Shown piece by piece: positions 20,190-29,110 of a stretch of 64,000 bases of DNA. The DNA lies in contig NZ_JAGDYL010000003.1 in NCBI RefSeq assembly GCF_017565705.1, forward strand, positions 33,982-97,981, read 5' to 3'. Each line of letters begins with the position of its first letter. Positions within the stretch are counted from its first letter, which is position 1. Below the pieces are notes generated by a model. It was given only the letters and a program-made list of their open reading frames with translations. It was not told the origin of the DNA and did not search any database. Source of the stretch: Leucobacter ruminantium. Lineage in GTDB: Bacteria; Actinomycetota; Actinomycetes; Actinomycetales; Microbacteriaceae. Both the position numbers and the translations under genes were made by a program.

Positions 20190-20729
20190 GTGCTTGGAGA
20201 ACGCATTCGCAGACAGCGGCAGTCGATCGGAATGACGGCGCAGCAACTGGCGCGCGACGCCGGGCTGTCGCCGGCCCAGATCAGTCAGATCGAGCACGGG
20301 AACAGCGATCCGAGCCTCGACGCGCTGCGTCGGATCGCGCGTGCGCTGGGAACGCCGCTGTTCGACTTCTTCTCGGAGAGTGAGGACGGCCCCGTGCGCG
20401 TCGTGCGGGAGGACGAGCGCATGGTCGTGCGCACGCCGCGCGGTGGTCTCTCGTATTCGCGGGTGTCGCCGGGGAGCGGTCGGCTCGAGGTGCTGATGGG
20501 GGAGCTGGCTCCCGGGGCTGCGTCGAGTGAGGAGCCGTGGGCGCATGCGCCGAGCGAGGAGTGCGTGCTCGTGCTGGCGGGAACGCTGACGCTGGAGGTG
20601 AACGGCGAGGAGGTCGAGCTGGCTGCGGGCGACAGCGCGTATTTCGCATCTGCGCATCCGCACCGCTTCCTGAACCGGACCGAGGCGGTGGTGCGGTTCA
20701 CGCTGTCGGTGACGCCGCCCAGCTACTGA
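20190..20729 (+). CDS. XRE-cupin transcriptional regulator
   Basis: The 179-residue protein has an N-terminal helix-turn-helix (residues 1-60), with TAQQLARDAGLSPAQISQIE as the HTH and RRIARALGTPLFDFF closing it. A C-terminal cupin_2 domain includes PWAHAPSEECVLVLAGTLTL and AAGDSAYFASAHPHRFLN. Such regulators usually sense a small amine, amino acid or sugar acid in the cupin pocket. The GTG start has no strong ribosome-binding site. It is followed on the same strand by an antiporter and an aminotransferase, which it probably controls. Confidence 0.87.
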   Translation: MLGERIRRQRQSIGMTAQQLARDAGLSPAQISQIEHGNSDPSLDALRRIARALGTPLFDFFSESEDGPVRVVREDERMVVRTPRGGLSYSRVSPGSGRLEVLMGELAPGAASSEEPWAHAPSEECVLVLAGTLTLEVNGEEVELAAGDSAYFASAHPHRFLNRTEAVVRFTLSVTPPSY

Positions 20730-20795
20730 CCGCCGGGCCGGGCGCGTCCGATGGGGGAGTGCGCGTCTCCGACTCCGCGGTGAGCGAGCACCTCA

Positions 20796-20840
20796 TCAGT
20801 TTCACTGATATTGAATTTCGCTTTTGTTTGAGTAAACTGA
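20796..20840 (+). promoter_or_regulatory. AT-rich promoter with candidate operator upstream of nhaC
   Basis: This is one of the few AT-rich stretches in the window. TTGAAT at 20811-20816 and TAAACT at 20833-20838, 16 bases apart, resemble a -35/-10 pair. TCAGT-TTC-ACTGA at 20796-20808 is an inverted repeat just upstream, and AAACTGA at 20834-20840 mirrors the TCAGTTT at its left end. A site for the upstream XRE-cupin regulator is inferred. Confidence 0.5.
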
Positions 20841-20916
20841 GTCGAGCGCGATCCTCGCGCCGCGGCACCGCGAACGGCGGTGCCCACTTCGAACTCAGAA
20901 CAGACAAAGGTGCCTC

Positions 20917-22452
20917 ATGAGTGAAGACCGGGCCGCAGCGCCCCTCCTCAGTTTCCGGATCGGCCTGCTCGGGGCCTTCATCGCGCCGATCGTGTTCGTC
21001 GTCTCGACGATCGTCTTCTTCGTGGTCTTCCGCGCGTTCGACATGAACGCGCTCACCGCAGCTGCCCTCGCGGGGCTCTTCATCGCGGCGCCCTTCGCGC
21101 GTCGCTACGACGCCTTCTGGGAGGCCGCGGCTCGGGGCGTCTCCTCGAAGACCTCCGTGATCCTGATCCTGCTCCTCTTCTCGATCGGCCTCACCTCCTC
21201 GCTCATCAAGTCGACCGGCATCTCCGAGGGATTCATCTGGTTGTCCCTGTCGCTCGGCGTGCACGGCGGCCTCTTCATCGCGATCACCTTCGCGGCCGTG
21301 TGTGCCATCGCCATGGCCACCGCATCGTCCCTCGGCACGATGTTCACCGCCTTCCCGATCTTCTACCCGGCCGGCTTCGTGCTGGGTGCCGATCCCGTGC
21401 TGCTCGCGGGTGCCATCCTGTCGGGCGCCCTCTTCGGCGACAACCTCGCTCCGATCTCCGACTCGACGGTCATCTCCTCGACGACGCAGCGCTACCGCAC
21501 CAAGGACGGCACGGCCGAGGTGCCCGGCGTGGTCGGCAGCCGGCTGCGCTACTCGCTGACGGCCGCCGCCATCGCGTTCTGCCTCTTCCTCGGCATCGGA
21601 ACGCTGGTCTCCCCGGGCAGCGAGGCCGTGGCCGGTGTCTCGCCCGACGACTTCTCTCCAGCCGGGCTCTGGATGCTCATCGCCGTCGTCGTGCTGCTCG
21701 GCACGGCGATCGTCACCCGCAACATCTTCAAGGCCGTGACCGCCGGCCTCGTATCGGGCATCGTGGTCGGCCTGCTGAGCGGCGTGCTCGAGCCCGCGGG
21801 CATCATCGGCGTCGAGGGTGACGCGATCACCGGCTTCCTCATCGGCGGGGTGGCGAACATCCTGCCCATCATCGGGCTCAACGTGGGTATCTTCGCGATG
21901 CTCGGCGTGCTCGAGAGCGCGGGCGTGCTCGACCGCCTCGTCGAGAAGGTCGTGTCGAGCGGCTGGGTCACCACGCCGCGACGCGCAGAGCTCGCGATCG
22001 GTGCCGGCATCCTCGCGACGACCACCCTCTTCGCCGGGGTCAACGGCCCGTCGATGCTGGTCTTCGGCCCGATCGCCGATCGCATCGGCGCCCAGGTGAA
22101 GCTGCACCCGTTCCGCCGCGCCAACGTCATGGACTGCTTCGCACTCGGCCTCGGCAGTGTCGTGCCGGTGGTGAGCTCCTTCCTGTTCATCGCGAGCCTG
22201 CTCACGGTCGATCAGGGATCCGCCCCGGCGCTCGACCCGATGTCGATCTTCACGGGCGCCTTCTACCCGCTCGTGCTCACCTGCGTCATCCTCACCGCTG
22301 TGCTCACCGGCTGGGGTCGCAGATACGAGGGCATCGGCGGTTCCGTCGAGAAGGATCCCTCGCGCGCGGCCGACCTCGATGCCGACGCGCCGCAGGCCGA
22401 CCCGACCGCCGTCGGCGACCAGCGCACCCGCACCACGACCGAAACCCGCTAA
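20917..22452 (+). CDS. NhaC family Na+/H+ antiporter
   Basis: The 511-residue protein has 11-12 hydrophobic segments and the NhaC-family motif GALFGDNLAPISDSTVISST near residue 175. It also has MATASSLGTMFTAFPIFYPAG, and in the second half GVNGPSMLVFGPIADRIG. Members exchange Na+ for H+; some relatives exchange organic acids such as malate and lactate. The cytoplasmic tail after residue 480 is acidic and Pro/Thr-rich. The aminotransferase gene starts nine bases downstream after AAGGAG, so the two are one operon. The linked enzyme suggests an amino-acid-derived exchange substrate, which is inference. Confidence 0.85.
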   Translation: MSEDRAAAPLLSFRIGLLGAFIAPIVFVVSTIVFFVVFRAFDMNALTAAALAGLFIAAPFARRYDAFWEAAARGVSSKTSVILILLLFSIGLTSSLIKSTGISEGFIWLSLSLGVHGGLFIAITFAAVCAIAMATASSLGTMFTAFPIFYPAGFVLGADPVLLAGAILSGALFGDNLAPISDSTVISSTTQRYRTKDGTAEVPGVVGSRLRYSLTAAAIAFCLFLGIGTLVSPGSEAVAGVSPDDFSPAGLWMLIAVVVLLGTAIVTRNIFKAVTAGLVSGIVVGLLSGVLEPAGIIGVEGDAITGFLIGGVANILPIIGLNVGIFAMLGVLESAGVLDRLVEKVVSSGWVTTPRRAELAIGAGILATTTLFAGVNGPSMLVFGPIADRIGAQVKLHPFRRANVMDCFALGLGSVVPVVSSFLFIASLLTVDQGSAPALDPMSIFTGAFYPLVLTCVILTAVLTGWGRRYEGIGGSVEKDPSRAADLDADAPQADPTAVGDQRTRTTTETR

Positions 22453-22461
22453 GGAGAAACC

Positions 22462-23604
22462 ATGTCCGCCACTCCCGCACCGCTCGCCCCTGCGCAGTTC
22501 CGCACGCTGTTCCCCGCCCTCGACGATGCGCCGCACTTCGCGAGCTGCAGCCAGGGCGCGCTCTCCGATCACCTCGCCCACACGATGCAGCGCATGACCG
22601 CCGGGCTCATGGACGCGCAGGCGCCGTGGGGCGCGTGGGTCGCCAAGGTGGAGGAGTACCGATCCCTCGCCGGCCGCTTTCTCGGCACCAGCGGGGAGAA
22701 CGTCGCCGTCCTCTCCTGCGCTTCCGAGTGCGCCTTCCAGGTGGTCTCCTCGCTCGACTGGAGCGGCGAGCGCAACCGCCTCGTCACCTCGGATCTCGAG
22801 TTCCCCTCGGTCGGCAACGTGTGGCGCGCGCAGCGCGACGGGATCGACGTCGTGAACGTCGAGGGCGTCGAGGCTGCACTGCACGCCGACAACTGGATCC
22901 CGCTCATCGACGAGCGCACCAAACTCGTGTCGATCCCTCTCGTCAGCTACATCAACGGCACCCGCCCCGAGATCGAGCGCGTCGTCGAGCACGCCCACTC
23001 GGTCGGAGCGCTCGTGTTCGTGGACGCCTACCAGGGCGCGGGCGTCGTGCCCTTCTCGGTCGATGGGCTCGGCTGCGACTACCTCGTGACGGGCAACCTG
23101 AAGTACCTGCTCGGTCTGCCCGGCATCGCGATGCTCTACGTGCGCGACAGCGGGAACGTGGAGCGCCCCGCCGCCCTGACGGGCTGGTTCGGCCGGGTGA
23201 ACCCGTTCGCGTTCGACCCCGCGGGCGTCGACTACCCGGCCAACGCGCGCCGTTTCGAGCTGGGCACCCATCCGATCCCCTCGGCCTACGCGGGCGTCGC
23301 CGGCTTCGAGATGGTCGCGAAGCTCGACCCCGCCGCCGCGTGGGAGCACATCGTGGGGCTTCGCGAGTACCTCGCCGAGCAGCTGCGCGGGCTCGGCCTG
23401 CAGCTCGACTACCCGGAGGACGCCGCGCACCGAGGTCCCCAGGTGGCCGTGATCGGCGAGGATCCCGACGATCTCGCCGCGCGCCTCGCCGAGCGGCGCA
23501 TCGGCACCTCGCCCCGAGGTGAGCGGCTGCGCCTCTCGCTGCACGCCTACTCGGCCGAGCGCGACATCGACGCGCTGGTCTCGGCGCTGCGCGAGGTGCG
23601 CTGA
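22462..23604 (+). CDS. Class V aminotransferase-fold PLP enzyme
   Basis: The 380-residue protein belongs to the cysteine desulfurase/isopenicillin-N-epimerase-like class V group. The N-terminal part has LFPALDDAPHFASCSQGALS. SVGALVFVDAYQGAGVVPF near residue 180 carries the PLP-contacting Asp, and DYLVTGNLKYLLGLPGIAML contains the Schiff-base lysine. It lacks the desulfurase active-site Cys loop I would expect near the C-terminus, so a lyase, epimerase or aminotransferase role is more likely. The substrate is unknown. It is operonic with the NhaC antiporter. Confidence 0.75.
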   Translation: MSATPAPLAPAQFRTLFPALDDAPHFASCSQGALSDHLAHTMQRMTAGLMDAQAPWGAWVAKVEEYRSLAGRFLGTSGENVAVLSCASECAFQVVSSLDWSGERNRLVTSDLEFPSVGNVWRAQRDGIDVVNVEGVEAALHADNWIPLIDERTKLVSIPLVSYINGTRPEIERVVEHAHSVGALVFVDAYQGAGVVPFSVDGLGCDYLVTGNLKYLLGLPGIAMLYVRDSGNVERPAALTGWFGRVNPFAFDPAGVDYPANARRFELGTHPIPSAYAGVAGFEMVAKLDPAAAWEHIVGLREYLAEQLRGLGLQLDYPEDAAHRGPQVAVIGEDPDDLAARLAERRIGTSPRGERLRLSLHAYSAERDIDALVSALREVR

Positions 23605-23699
23605 CGCGACGGCGGCGTTCGGGCGGGGATCGCGAGGGATCCCCGCCCGAACGGGGTCGAGGGATCGCCTCACTCAGCCGCGCCTGTCAGACTGGGGGA

Positions 23700-24671
23700 G
23701 TGCCGGATACTCAGAACGGCCGCGTTGCGGTCTACCTCGACTTCGATAACATCGTGCTCTCCTGGTACGACCGGGTGCACGGTCGCAATTCCTTCGCGAG
23801 GGATCGCCAGCGCATCGCCGAGAATCCCGACGACCCGGAGATCGCCGCGCGGTTGCGCGCCGCGGTCGTCGACGTCGGCGCGATCATCGACTACGCATCC
23901 TCGTTCGGCACGCTCGTGCTGACGCGCGCATACGCCGACTGGTCGGCGCCCATGAATGCGGAGTACCGCTCCCAGCTCGTGGCCCGCGCGGTCGACCTCG
24001 TGCAGCTCTTCCCGGCGGCGGCCTACGCGAAGAACGGAGCGGACATCCGCCTCGCGGTCGACGCGGTGGAAGACATGTTCCGGCTCGACGACCTCACCCA
24101 CGTCGTGATCGTGGCCGGCGACTCCGACTACGTGCCGCTCGCGCAGCGCTGCAAGCGGCTGGGCCGCTACGTCGTGGGTATCGGCGTGGCCGGCTCCACG
24201 GCGAAGGCGCTCACGGCGGCCTGCGACGAGTTCGCCTCGTACGACGCCCTGCCCGGCGTCGAAGCCGTCGAGCGCGAGCAGCCGGCCAAGCGCCAGCGCC
24301 GCGGCAAGGGGGCGGACGCCCCGCAGCGGGAGGAAGCGCCGGCGAAGCGGAAGCCCGAGACCGCGGCCGAGCACGCCGCGCCCGAACCCGAGCTCGAAGA
24401 CCTCGACGCCTTCACCGACTCGGATGACGATTCCGAGGTCGCGGTGACCGGACTCCTCATCCGGGCGCTCTGGCTCAGCCAGGACAAGGACGACTCGGGC
24501 TGGCTGTACAGCTCCGCGGTGAAGCAGCAGATGCGGCGCATGGATCCCTCGTTCAACGAGAAGGCGCTCGGCTTCCGCACCTTCTCCGACTTCCTGCGCT
24601 CCCGCTCCGACGTGGTCGAACTCGAGGAGACGGGGCACGAGCGGCTCGTGCGACTGCGCGATCAGTCGTAG
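23700..24671 (+). CDS. NYN-domain nuclease-like protein with C-terminal OST-HTH/LOTUS domain
   Basis: Residues 1-170 form a PIN-like NYN fold: YLDFDNI supplies the first Asp pair, NGADIRLAVDAVEDMF the next, and IVAGDSDYVPLAQRCKRLGR the last. These are the acidic residues expected of a metal-dependent RNase. A charged linker of about 180-250 follows, then a LOTUS/OST-HTH module (GLLIRALWLSQDKDDSGWLY onward to FLRSRSDVVELEE), an RNA-binding domain known from limkain/MARF1-type proteins. RNA processing or decay is the likely role, but the target is unknown. The start is GTG. It converges with the Bax-inhibitor gene across a shared terminator. Confidence 0.85.
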   Translation: MPDTQNGRVAVYLDFDNIVLSWYDRVHGRNSFARDRQRIAENPDDPEIAARLRAAVVDVGAIIDYASSFGTLVLTRAYADWSAPMNAEYRSQLVARAVDLVQLFPAAAYAKNGADIRLAVDAVEDMFRLDDLTHVVIVAGDSDYVPLAQRCKRLGRYVVGIGVAGSTAKALTAACDEFASYDALPGVEAVEREQPAKRQRRGKGADAPQREEAPAKRKPETAAEHAAPEPELEDLDAFTDSDDDSEVAVTGLLIRALWLSQDKDDSGWLYSSAVKQQMRRMDPSFNEKALGFRTFSDFLRSRSDVVELEETGHERLVRLRDQS

Positions 24672-24690
24672 GAGACTCGGCTCGGACATG

Positions 24691-24736
24691 AGAAGACGGG
24701 AGGGCCCGGCCATTCGGCCGGGCCCTCCCGTCTTCT
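24691..24736. terminator. Bidirectional terminator between NYN gene and Bax-inhibitor gene
   Basis: A perfect 21-bp stem (24691-24711 with 24716-24736) has a four-base ATTC loop. The arms begin AGAAGA and end TCTTCT, so each strand has a pyrimidine run after the hairpin. It serves both convergent genes. Confidence 0.9.
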
Positions 24737-24750
24737 CTGCGAAGGCGCGG

Positions 24751-25575
24751 TCAGTCGCCGCGCAGAATCGCGAGAATGCGCAGGATCTCCACGTACAGCC
24801 AGATGAGGGTGACCATGAGGCCGAACGCGGCCGACCACGCCCACTTCTCGGGAACGCGGTTGCGCACGCCGTTCTGGATCAGTTCGAAGTCCATGACGAG
24901 CGAGTACGCCGCGAGCAGCACCGCGAGCGCACCGATGGCGACTCCCAGCCAGCCCGAGCGCATACCCCATGGGTTGTCGGTGAGACCGAACATGACCATC
25001 ACGAAGTTCACGAGCGAGAAGGCCGCATAGCCGACGAGCGCGATGAGGAAGATCTTGTTGAGCCTGGGGCTCGTGCGCACCTTGCCGCTGCGGAAGAGCA
25101 GCAGGGTCACCGCGAACACCGAGAGCGTGCCGATGATCGCCTGCGAGACGATGCCAGACCACTGCGCCTCGAAGATGCCCGAGATGCCGCCGAGGAAGAC
25201 GCCCTGGAACACGGCGTAGAGCACGATGAGAGGGACGCTCGGCTGCTTCTTGAAGGAGTTGACGAGACCGAGCACGAGGCCGATGATCGCGGCGGGCAGG
25301 GCGAGGATCGGCATGAACCAGCCGACGGCGCCGAACGCGAGCACGACGAGGAAGAGCACCAACGTCTTGGAGATGGTGTTCTCGTAGGTCATCGGCTTGT
25401 CGGAGGGCGTGATGACCGGGGGCTGCTGGGCGCCGAAGCCGGCCTCCGTCGCAGGCTCGTCGATGCCGGGGCGGTGCGTCTGCGCCGCCGGCTGCTCGTA
25501 GATGCGGCGCAGCTCATCGGCGGTCAGCGACCTGCCGTTGAGCGCCGGGTTGTTGCTGAGGGCGGGGTTGCTCAT
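24751..25575 (-). CDS. Bax inhibitor-1/YccA family membrane protein
   Basis: The 274-residue protein has a cytoplasmic N-terminus of about 75 residues with SNNPALNGRSLTADELRRIY, then seven membrane segments. Motifs of the bacterial Bax1-I family are present: GLVLGLVNSFKKQPSVPLIV, YAVFQGVFLGGISGIFE, and the last helix LIWLYVEILRILAILRGD, which carries an acidic pore-region residue. Family members act as pH-sensitive calcium leak channels or protease modulators; the role here is unknown. Single gene, with its promoter in the divergent region shared with the GDPD gene. Confidence 0.88.
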   Translation of the reverse strand: MSNPALSNNPALNGRSLTADELRRIYEQPAAQTHRPGIDEPATEAGFGAQQPPVITPSDKPMTYENTISKTLVLFLVVLAFGAVGWFMPILALPAAIIGLVLGLVNSFKKQPSVPLIVLYAVFQGVFLGGISGIFEAQWSGIVSQAIIGTLSVFAVTLLLFRSGKVRTSPRLNKIFLIALVGYAAFSLVNFVMVMFGLTDNPWGMRSGWLGVAIGALAVLLAAYSLVMDFELIQNGVRNRVPEKWAWSAAFGLMVTLIWLYVEILRILAILRGD

Positions 25576-25685
25576 GCGTCGGAATCCTCTCCTGGCGTAT
25601 GGGCCTGATGGGTATGGTGATTCCAGACTACCCAGCTCGGGCTTTGCGGGGGCTGTGACTTCGCATTTCCCCTAGGCTGGTGCGC

Positions 25686-26696
25686 ATGCGGTATTCGGAG
25701 CAGGCGCCCCTGATCATCGGACATCGTGGGGCGTCCGGGTACCGTCCCGAGCACAGCGAGTCGGCCTACCGGCTCGCATTCGAGCTCGGCTCCGACCTCG
25801 TCGAGCCCGACATCGTGGCGACCCTCGACGGCGTGCTCGTCGTGCGGCACGAGAACGAGATCTCGGGCACCACCGACGTCGCGGAGCACCCCGAGTTCGC
25901 GGATCGCCGCACCACGAAGACGGTCGACGGCGAGAGCCTCACGGGCTGGTTCACGGAGGACTTCACCTGGGCCGAGCTGTCGACCCTGCGCTGCCGCGAG
26001 CGGCTGAGCGGCACGCGCCCCGGCAACCGCGACTACGACGGAGCCGAACCGCTGCTGCGTCTGCGCGACGTGCTGGTGATCGTCGACGAGGAGTGCGCTC
26101 GGCTCGACCGGCCTCTCGGCGTGGTCGTCGAGGTGAAGCACGCCCGCTACTTCCTCGACCTGGGCATCGACCTCGGCGCGCTGCTGCTCGACGAGCTCGC
26201 GGCGACGGGGTGGGACGCGCGCCCGGAGCGGCTCGTGGTCGAGTCGTTCGAGCTGGGCGTGATCGATCGGCTGCGCGACGCAGGTCTGCCCGCCTCCTAC
26301 GTCTTCCTGATGGAGGTGCCGGGCGGGCCCGCCGACGAGCCGCTGCCCGGCGCACCCTCGCGCGACTACGGGTGGTACCGCGGCGACGCCGGCCTCGAAC
26401 TGCTCGCGGGCCGCGTCGACGGCATCAGCGTGGACAAGTCGCTGCTCGTCGGCGATTCCGGGCAGGATCTCGTCGGGCGCGCTCACGAGCGCGGCCTGCT
26501 GGTCTTCACCTGGACTCTGCGGCCCGAGAACCGCTTCCTGAGCCGGGGCCGCCGCACTGCGGGCGAGACGGCCGAGTGGGGCGACTGGGCGGGGGAGTTC
26601 GGTGCCGTGCTGCGCACGGGCGTCGACGGGATCTTCGTCGATCACCCCGATCTCGGGTGCTCGGCTCGCGAGGCGCTGGCCGCGGGCGGCGCGTAG
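25686..26696 (+). CDS. Glycerophosphodiester phosphodiesterase
   Basis: GDPD enzymes hydrolyse glycerophosphodiesters to glycerol-3-phosphate and an alcohol. The 336-residue protein has IIGHRGASGYRPEHSESAY, where the catalytic His and Arg are in HRG and the Glu in PEHS. LVEPDIVATLDGVLVVRHEN supplies the metal ligands and second His. The spacing insert from 70 to 110 is typical of the GlpQ-like subgroup. A GTG six bases upstream is an alternative start. Its last 55 bases overlap the 3' end of the acyltransferase gene on the other strand. Confidence 0.9.
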   Translation: MRYSEQAPLIIGHRGASGYRPEHSESAYRLAFELGSDLVEPDIVATLDGVLVVRHENEISGTTDVAEHPEFADRRTTKTVDGESLTGWFTEDFTWAELSTLRCRERLSGTRPGNRDYDGAEPLLRLRDVLVIVDEECARLDRPLGVVVEVKHARYFLDLGIDLGALLLDELAATGWDARPERLVVESFELGVIDRLRDAGLPASYVFLMEVPGGPADEPLPGAPSRDYGWYRGDAGLELLAGRVDGISVDKSLLVGDSGQDLVGRAHERGLLVFTWTLRPENRFLSRGRRTAGETAEWGDWAGEFGAVLRTGVDGIFVDHPDLGCSAREALAAGGA

Positions 26697-28003
26697 GGAT
26701 CCCTCGCCGACCCTCGACCCAGCAGCACCGCCGTCGCGACCGCGATCGTGCCGCAGAGCGCCGTCGCGAAACCGAGCCCCGAGACCGTCACCCAGAACGC
26801 CGCCGCGAAGGCGAGCCCCGCGGCGACCACGACCGCCGCGGGCGACGCCGCGCGCTCCGCGAGCGCGGCGGGCACCCGCTCGAAGCGCCCGAGGGGCGCC
26901 CCGAGCAGCACGACGATCGCGAGCACCGCGAGGTAGACGAGCGGGCGCGTCGCCCACCACGCCGCCGATGCGGGAGCCGGTCCGCCTCCGGGCAGCAGCA
27001 GGCCGAGGCCGGTCAACGCGATGATCACCGGCAGATGCCAGAGGTAGACCGTCATGGCGCGCGAGCCGACCAGGAAGGCGACCGCCTGAACGGGGCGAGC
27101 CGCCATGCACCGCCGCAGCGTCGGTCGCAGCAGCTCGAAGAGGGCGATCTGCGAGACGCCGAGCAGGGCGAGCGAAACCGTGGGCGGGTTGAGGTTGTGC
27201 AGCATGTCGGGGGAGTGCCAGCCCGCGGCGACACCGGCCCACAGCAGCAGGTAGCCGGCGGCCGCGACGGCGAGCAGCCGGGCGGCGCCTCCGCGCCGCT
27301 GGGCGATACGGGAGAGCGATCCGTCGAGCAGCATGAAACCGAGCTGCTGCACGAAGCACCACACGAAGACGAAGTTCAGCCAGCCGATCGCGTCGACGCC
27401 GGTCGCGACGCGGAGCGCGTCGACGGCGACCGCGGCGAGCAGCAGCGCCGCGAGCGCGGGCGTGCGGGCGCGGTCGTGCAACCGCGCGAACAGCGGCACC
27501 GCGCTCTGCGCCAGCAGGAACGCGGCGAGGAACCACAGCGGCGTGCCCGCACCCGCAGCGACCGCGTCGAGCAGTGCGGGATCGACGCCTGCCGCCCTGC
27601 CTCCCGCGAGCACCGCGAGCCAGAGGACGAAGAAGGGCAGAGCCGGACGTGCGAGCCGCAGCACCCGGCCGCGCACGTAGTGCCACCACCGCTCGCCGCG
27701 CGCCGCCGCGCTGCGCCAGGACCGGATGCCCGTGTAGCCGCCCAGCACGAAGAACAGCGGCATGATCTGACCGACCCAGGTCGCCGCCGCGAACCACGGC
27801 TGCGCCTCGAGCGGGCGAGACAGCACGACCCCGTCGGGCCCGGCCTCCGCGCCGATCATGAGCAGGTGGATGAGCACGACGAGCAGCAGAGAGCCGATGC
27901 GCGCCGCGTCGATCGAGAGGTCTCGGGCCGCAAGGGATCCCTCGCCCGAACCGCGCGGCGGAGCACCGCCCGCCGCGCGCCCCGGCTCGGGAGCGGTCGG
28001 CAT
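26642..28003 (-). CDS. Acyltransferase 3 family membrane protein
   Basis: The 453-residue protein has 10-12 hydrophobic segments. DLSIDAARIGSLLLVVLIHL opens the acyltransferase-3 domain, although the usual RxxD...H arrangement near the first helix is only partly recognisable. MPLFFVLGGYTGIRSWRSAA is the conserved second segment, and MTVYLWHLPVIIALTGLG lies near residue 320. Such enzymes O-acylate envelope sugars or lipids; the target is unknown. The ATG at 28003 overlaps the asparaginase stop (ATGA), so the two are co-transcribed. The 3' end overlaps the GDPD gene. Confidence 0.82.
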   Translation of the reverse strand: MPTAPEPGRAAGGAPPRGSGEGSLAARDLSIDAARIGSLLLVVLIHLLMIGAEAGPDGVVLSRPLEAQPWFAAATWVGQIMPLFFVLGGYTGIRSWRSAAARGERWWHYVRGRVLRLARPALPFFVLWLAVLAGGRAAGVDPALLDAVAAGAGTPLWFLAAFLLAQSAVPLFARLHDRARTPALAALLLAAVAVDALRVATGVDAIGWLNFVFVWCFVQQLGFMLLDGSLSRIAQRRGGAARLLAVAAAGYLLLWAGVAAGWHSPDMLHNLNPPTVSLALLGVSQIALFELLRPTLRRCMAARPVQAVAFLVGSRAMTVYLWHLPVIIALTGLGLLLPGGGPAPASAAWWATRPLVYLAVLAIVVLLGAPLGRFERVPAALAERAASPAAVVVAAGLAFAAAFWVTVSGLGFATALCGTIAVATAVLLGRGSARDPYAPPAASASRAEHPRSG

Positions 28004-28989
28004 CAGCCGCGCACCCCGCTGCACTCCCCGACCAGATTGCGCTCCATGAGGGATCGCAGCTCGTCGCCGCGGTACCCGAGGTCGAGCAGGTATCCGAGTT
28101 TCGCGATCGCCGCCTCGACCGTGAGGTCGGATCCGTCGATCACACCGGTGGCGGCGAGCTCGCGGCCGACGGCGTAGCGGCCCAGGTCGACGCCGCCGAT
28201 CGCGCACTGGGTGATCGCGACGACTGGGATGCTCGCCGCGATCTCGCGCAGGGCTCCGAGCATGCCCGGCCGGGCCATGGGGCCATTGCCGCTGCCGTAG
28301 CACTCGAGCACGATCCCCTGGGGGCCGGCCCCGGCCGCGGCGGTGAGGTCCGCCGCGGTGACGGCCGGGGTGAAGCGGAAGGCGAGCACGCGGGCCGACC
28401 TGGTGGGGCCGTCGCCGCTGCGGCTCGCCGGGACGCCCTCGGGGCTCGCGGCGAGCGGCAGTTCGGCGCGGAAGGCCTGGAACGCGCGGCTGTCGTGCTT
28501 GGTCGCCCGGACCGCGGGCAGCAGCCCGCCGCCGAAGGCGATCGACGCGGGCGCGCCCGGGGAGGCCCGCACCGCGGTGCGCAGCGCGAGCGACAGGTTG
28601 TCGAACGCGTCGGTGCCGAGAGATCCGTGAGGCAGCTGGCTGCCGGTCACGACGACAGGGGCGCCGAGGTCGGCGAGGTCGAATGCGAGCCTCGCCGCAG
28701 TGTAGGCGAGCGTGTCGGTGCCGTGCGTCACGACGACGCCGCGGGGGCGTTGCAGGCGGGCGCGGGCGCGGATGGCGCGCGCGATGCCCGGCGCCGTGTC
28801 GGCGTCGGCGTTCGAGCTGTCGATGGCGGGGAGGAGGTGGTTCACGCGGTGCTCGATGCCGAGGGGGCGGCAGACGCGCGCGACGACGCCCTCGAGGATG
28901 TCGGGGAACTCGGGATCGGGGGCGAGCCCCGCTTCGGTCTCGCGCATGCCGATCGTGCCGCCCGTCGCGAAGACCAGAACTCCTGCCAT
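28003..28989 (-). CDS. L-asparaginase
   Basis: The enzyme hydrolyses asparagine to aspartate and ammonia. The 328-residue protein carries VFATGGTIGMR at the N-terminus, with the nucleophilic Thr at residue 12, and VVTHGTDTLAYTAARLAFDL with the second Thr-Asp pair near residue 90. The C-terminal domain has GIVLECYGSGNGP and VVAITQCAIGGVDLGRYAVG. No signal peptide is seen, so a cytoplasmic (type I-like) enzyme is expected. It is upstream of the acyltransferase in the same operon and divergent from pcrA. Confidence 0.93.
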   Translation of the reverse strand: MAGVLVFATGGTIGMRETEAGLAPDPEFPDILEGVVARVCRPLGIEHRVNHLLPAIDSSNADADTAPGIARAIRARARLQRPRGVVVTHGTDTLAYTAARLAFDLADLGAPVVVTGSQLPHGSLGTDAFDNLSLALRTAVRASPGAPASIAFGGGLLPAVRATKHDSRAFQAFRAELPLAASPEGVPASRSGDGPTRSARVLAFRFTPAVTAADLTAAAGAGPQGIVLECYGSGNGPMARPGMLGALREIAASIPVVAITQCAIGGVDLGRYAVGRELAATGVIDGSDLTVEAAIAKLGYLLDLGYRGDELRSLMERNLVGECSGVRG

Positions 28990-29110
28990 CCGTCTATTGT
29001 CGCACCGGAGCGGGGCGCGGGAGGACCGGGGCCTCGCGGGAGGCGCGGTCGCGCGGTGCGGCCGGCGGGCGCGGCGCCGTTGTCAGGGGTCGAGCCTAGA
29101 CTTGAGGGCG

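Noticed and set aside
20698..23673. A 991-codon open frame on the minus strand opposite the antiporter and aminotransferase genes
   Set aside because: High-GC codon bias keeps the opposite frame open. The translation is rich in Arg, Gly, Asp and His with no recognisable domain, and it runs antisense to two well-identified genes.
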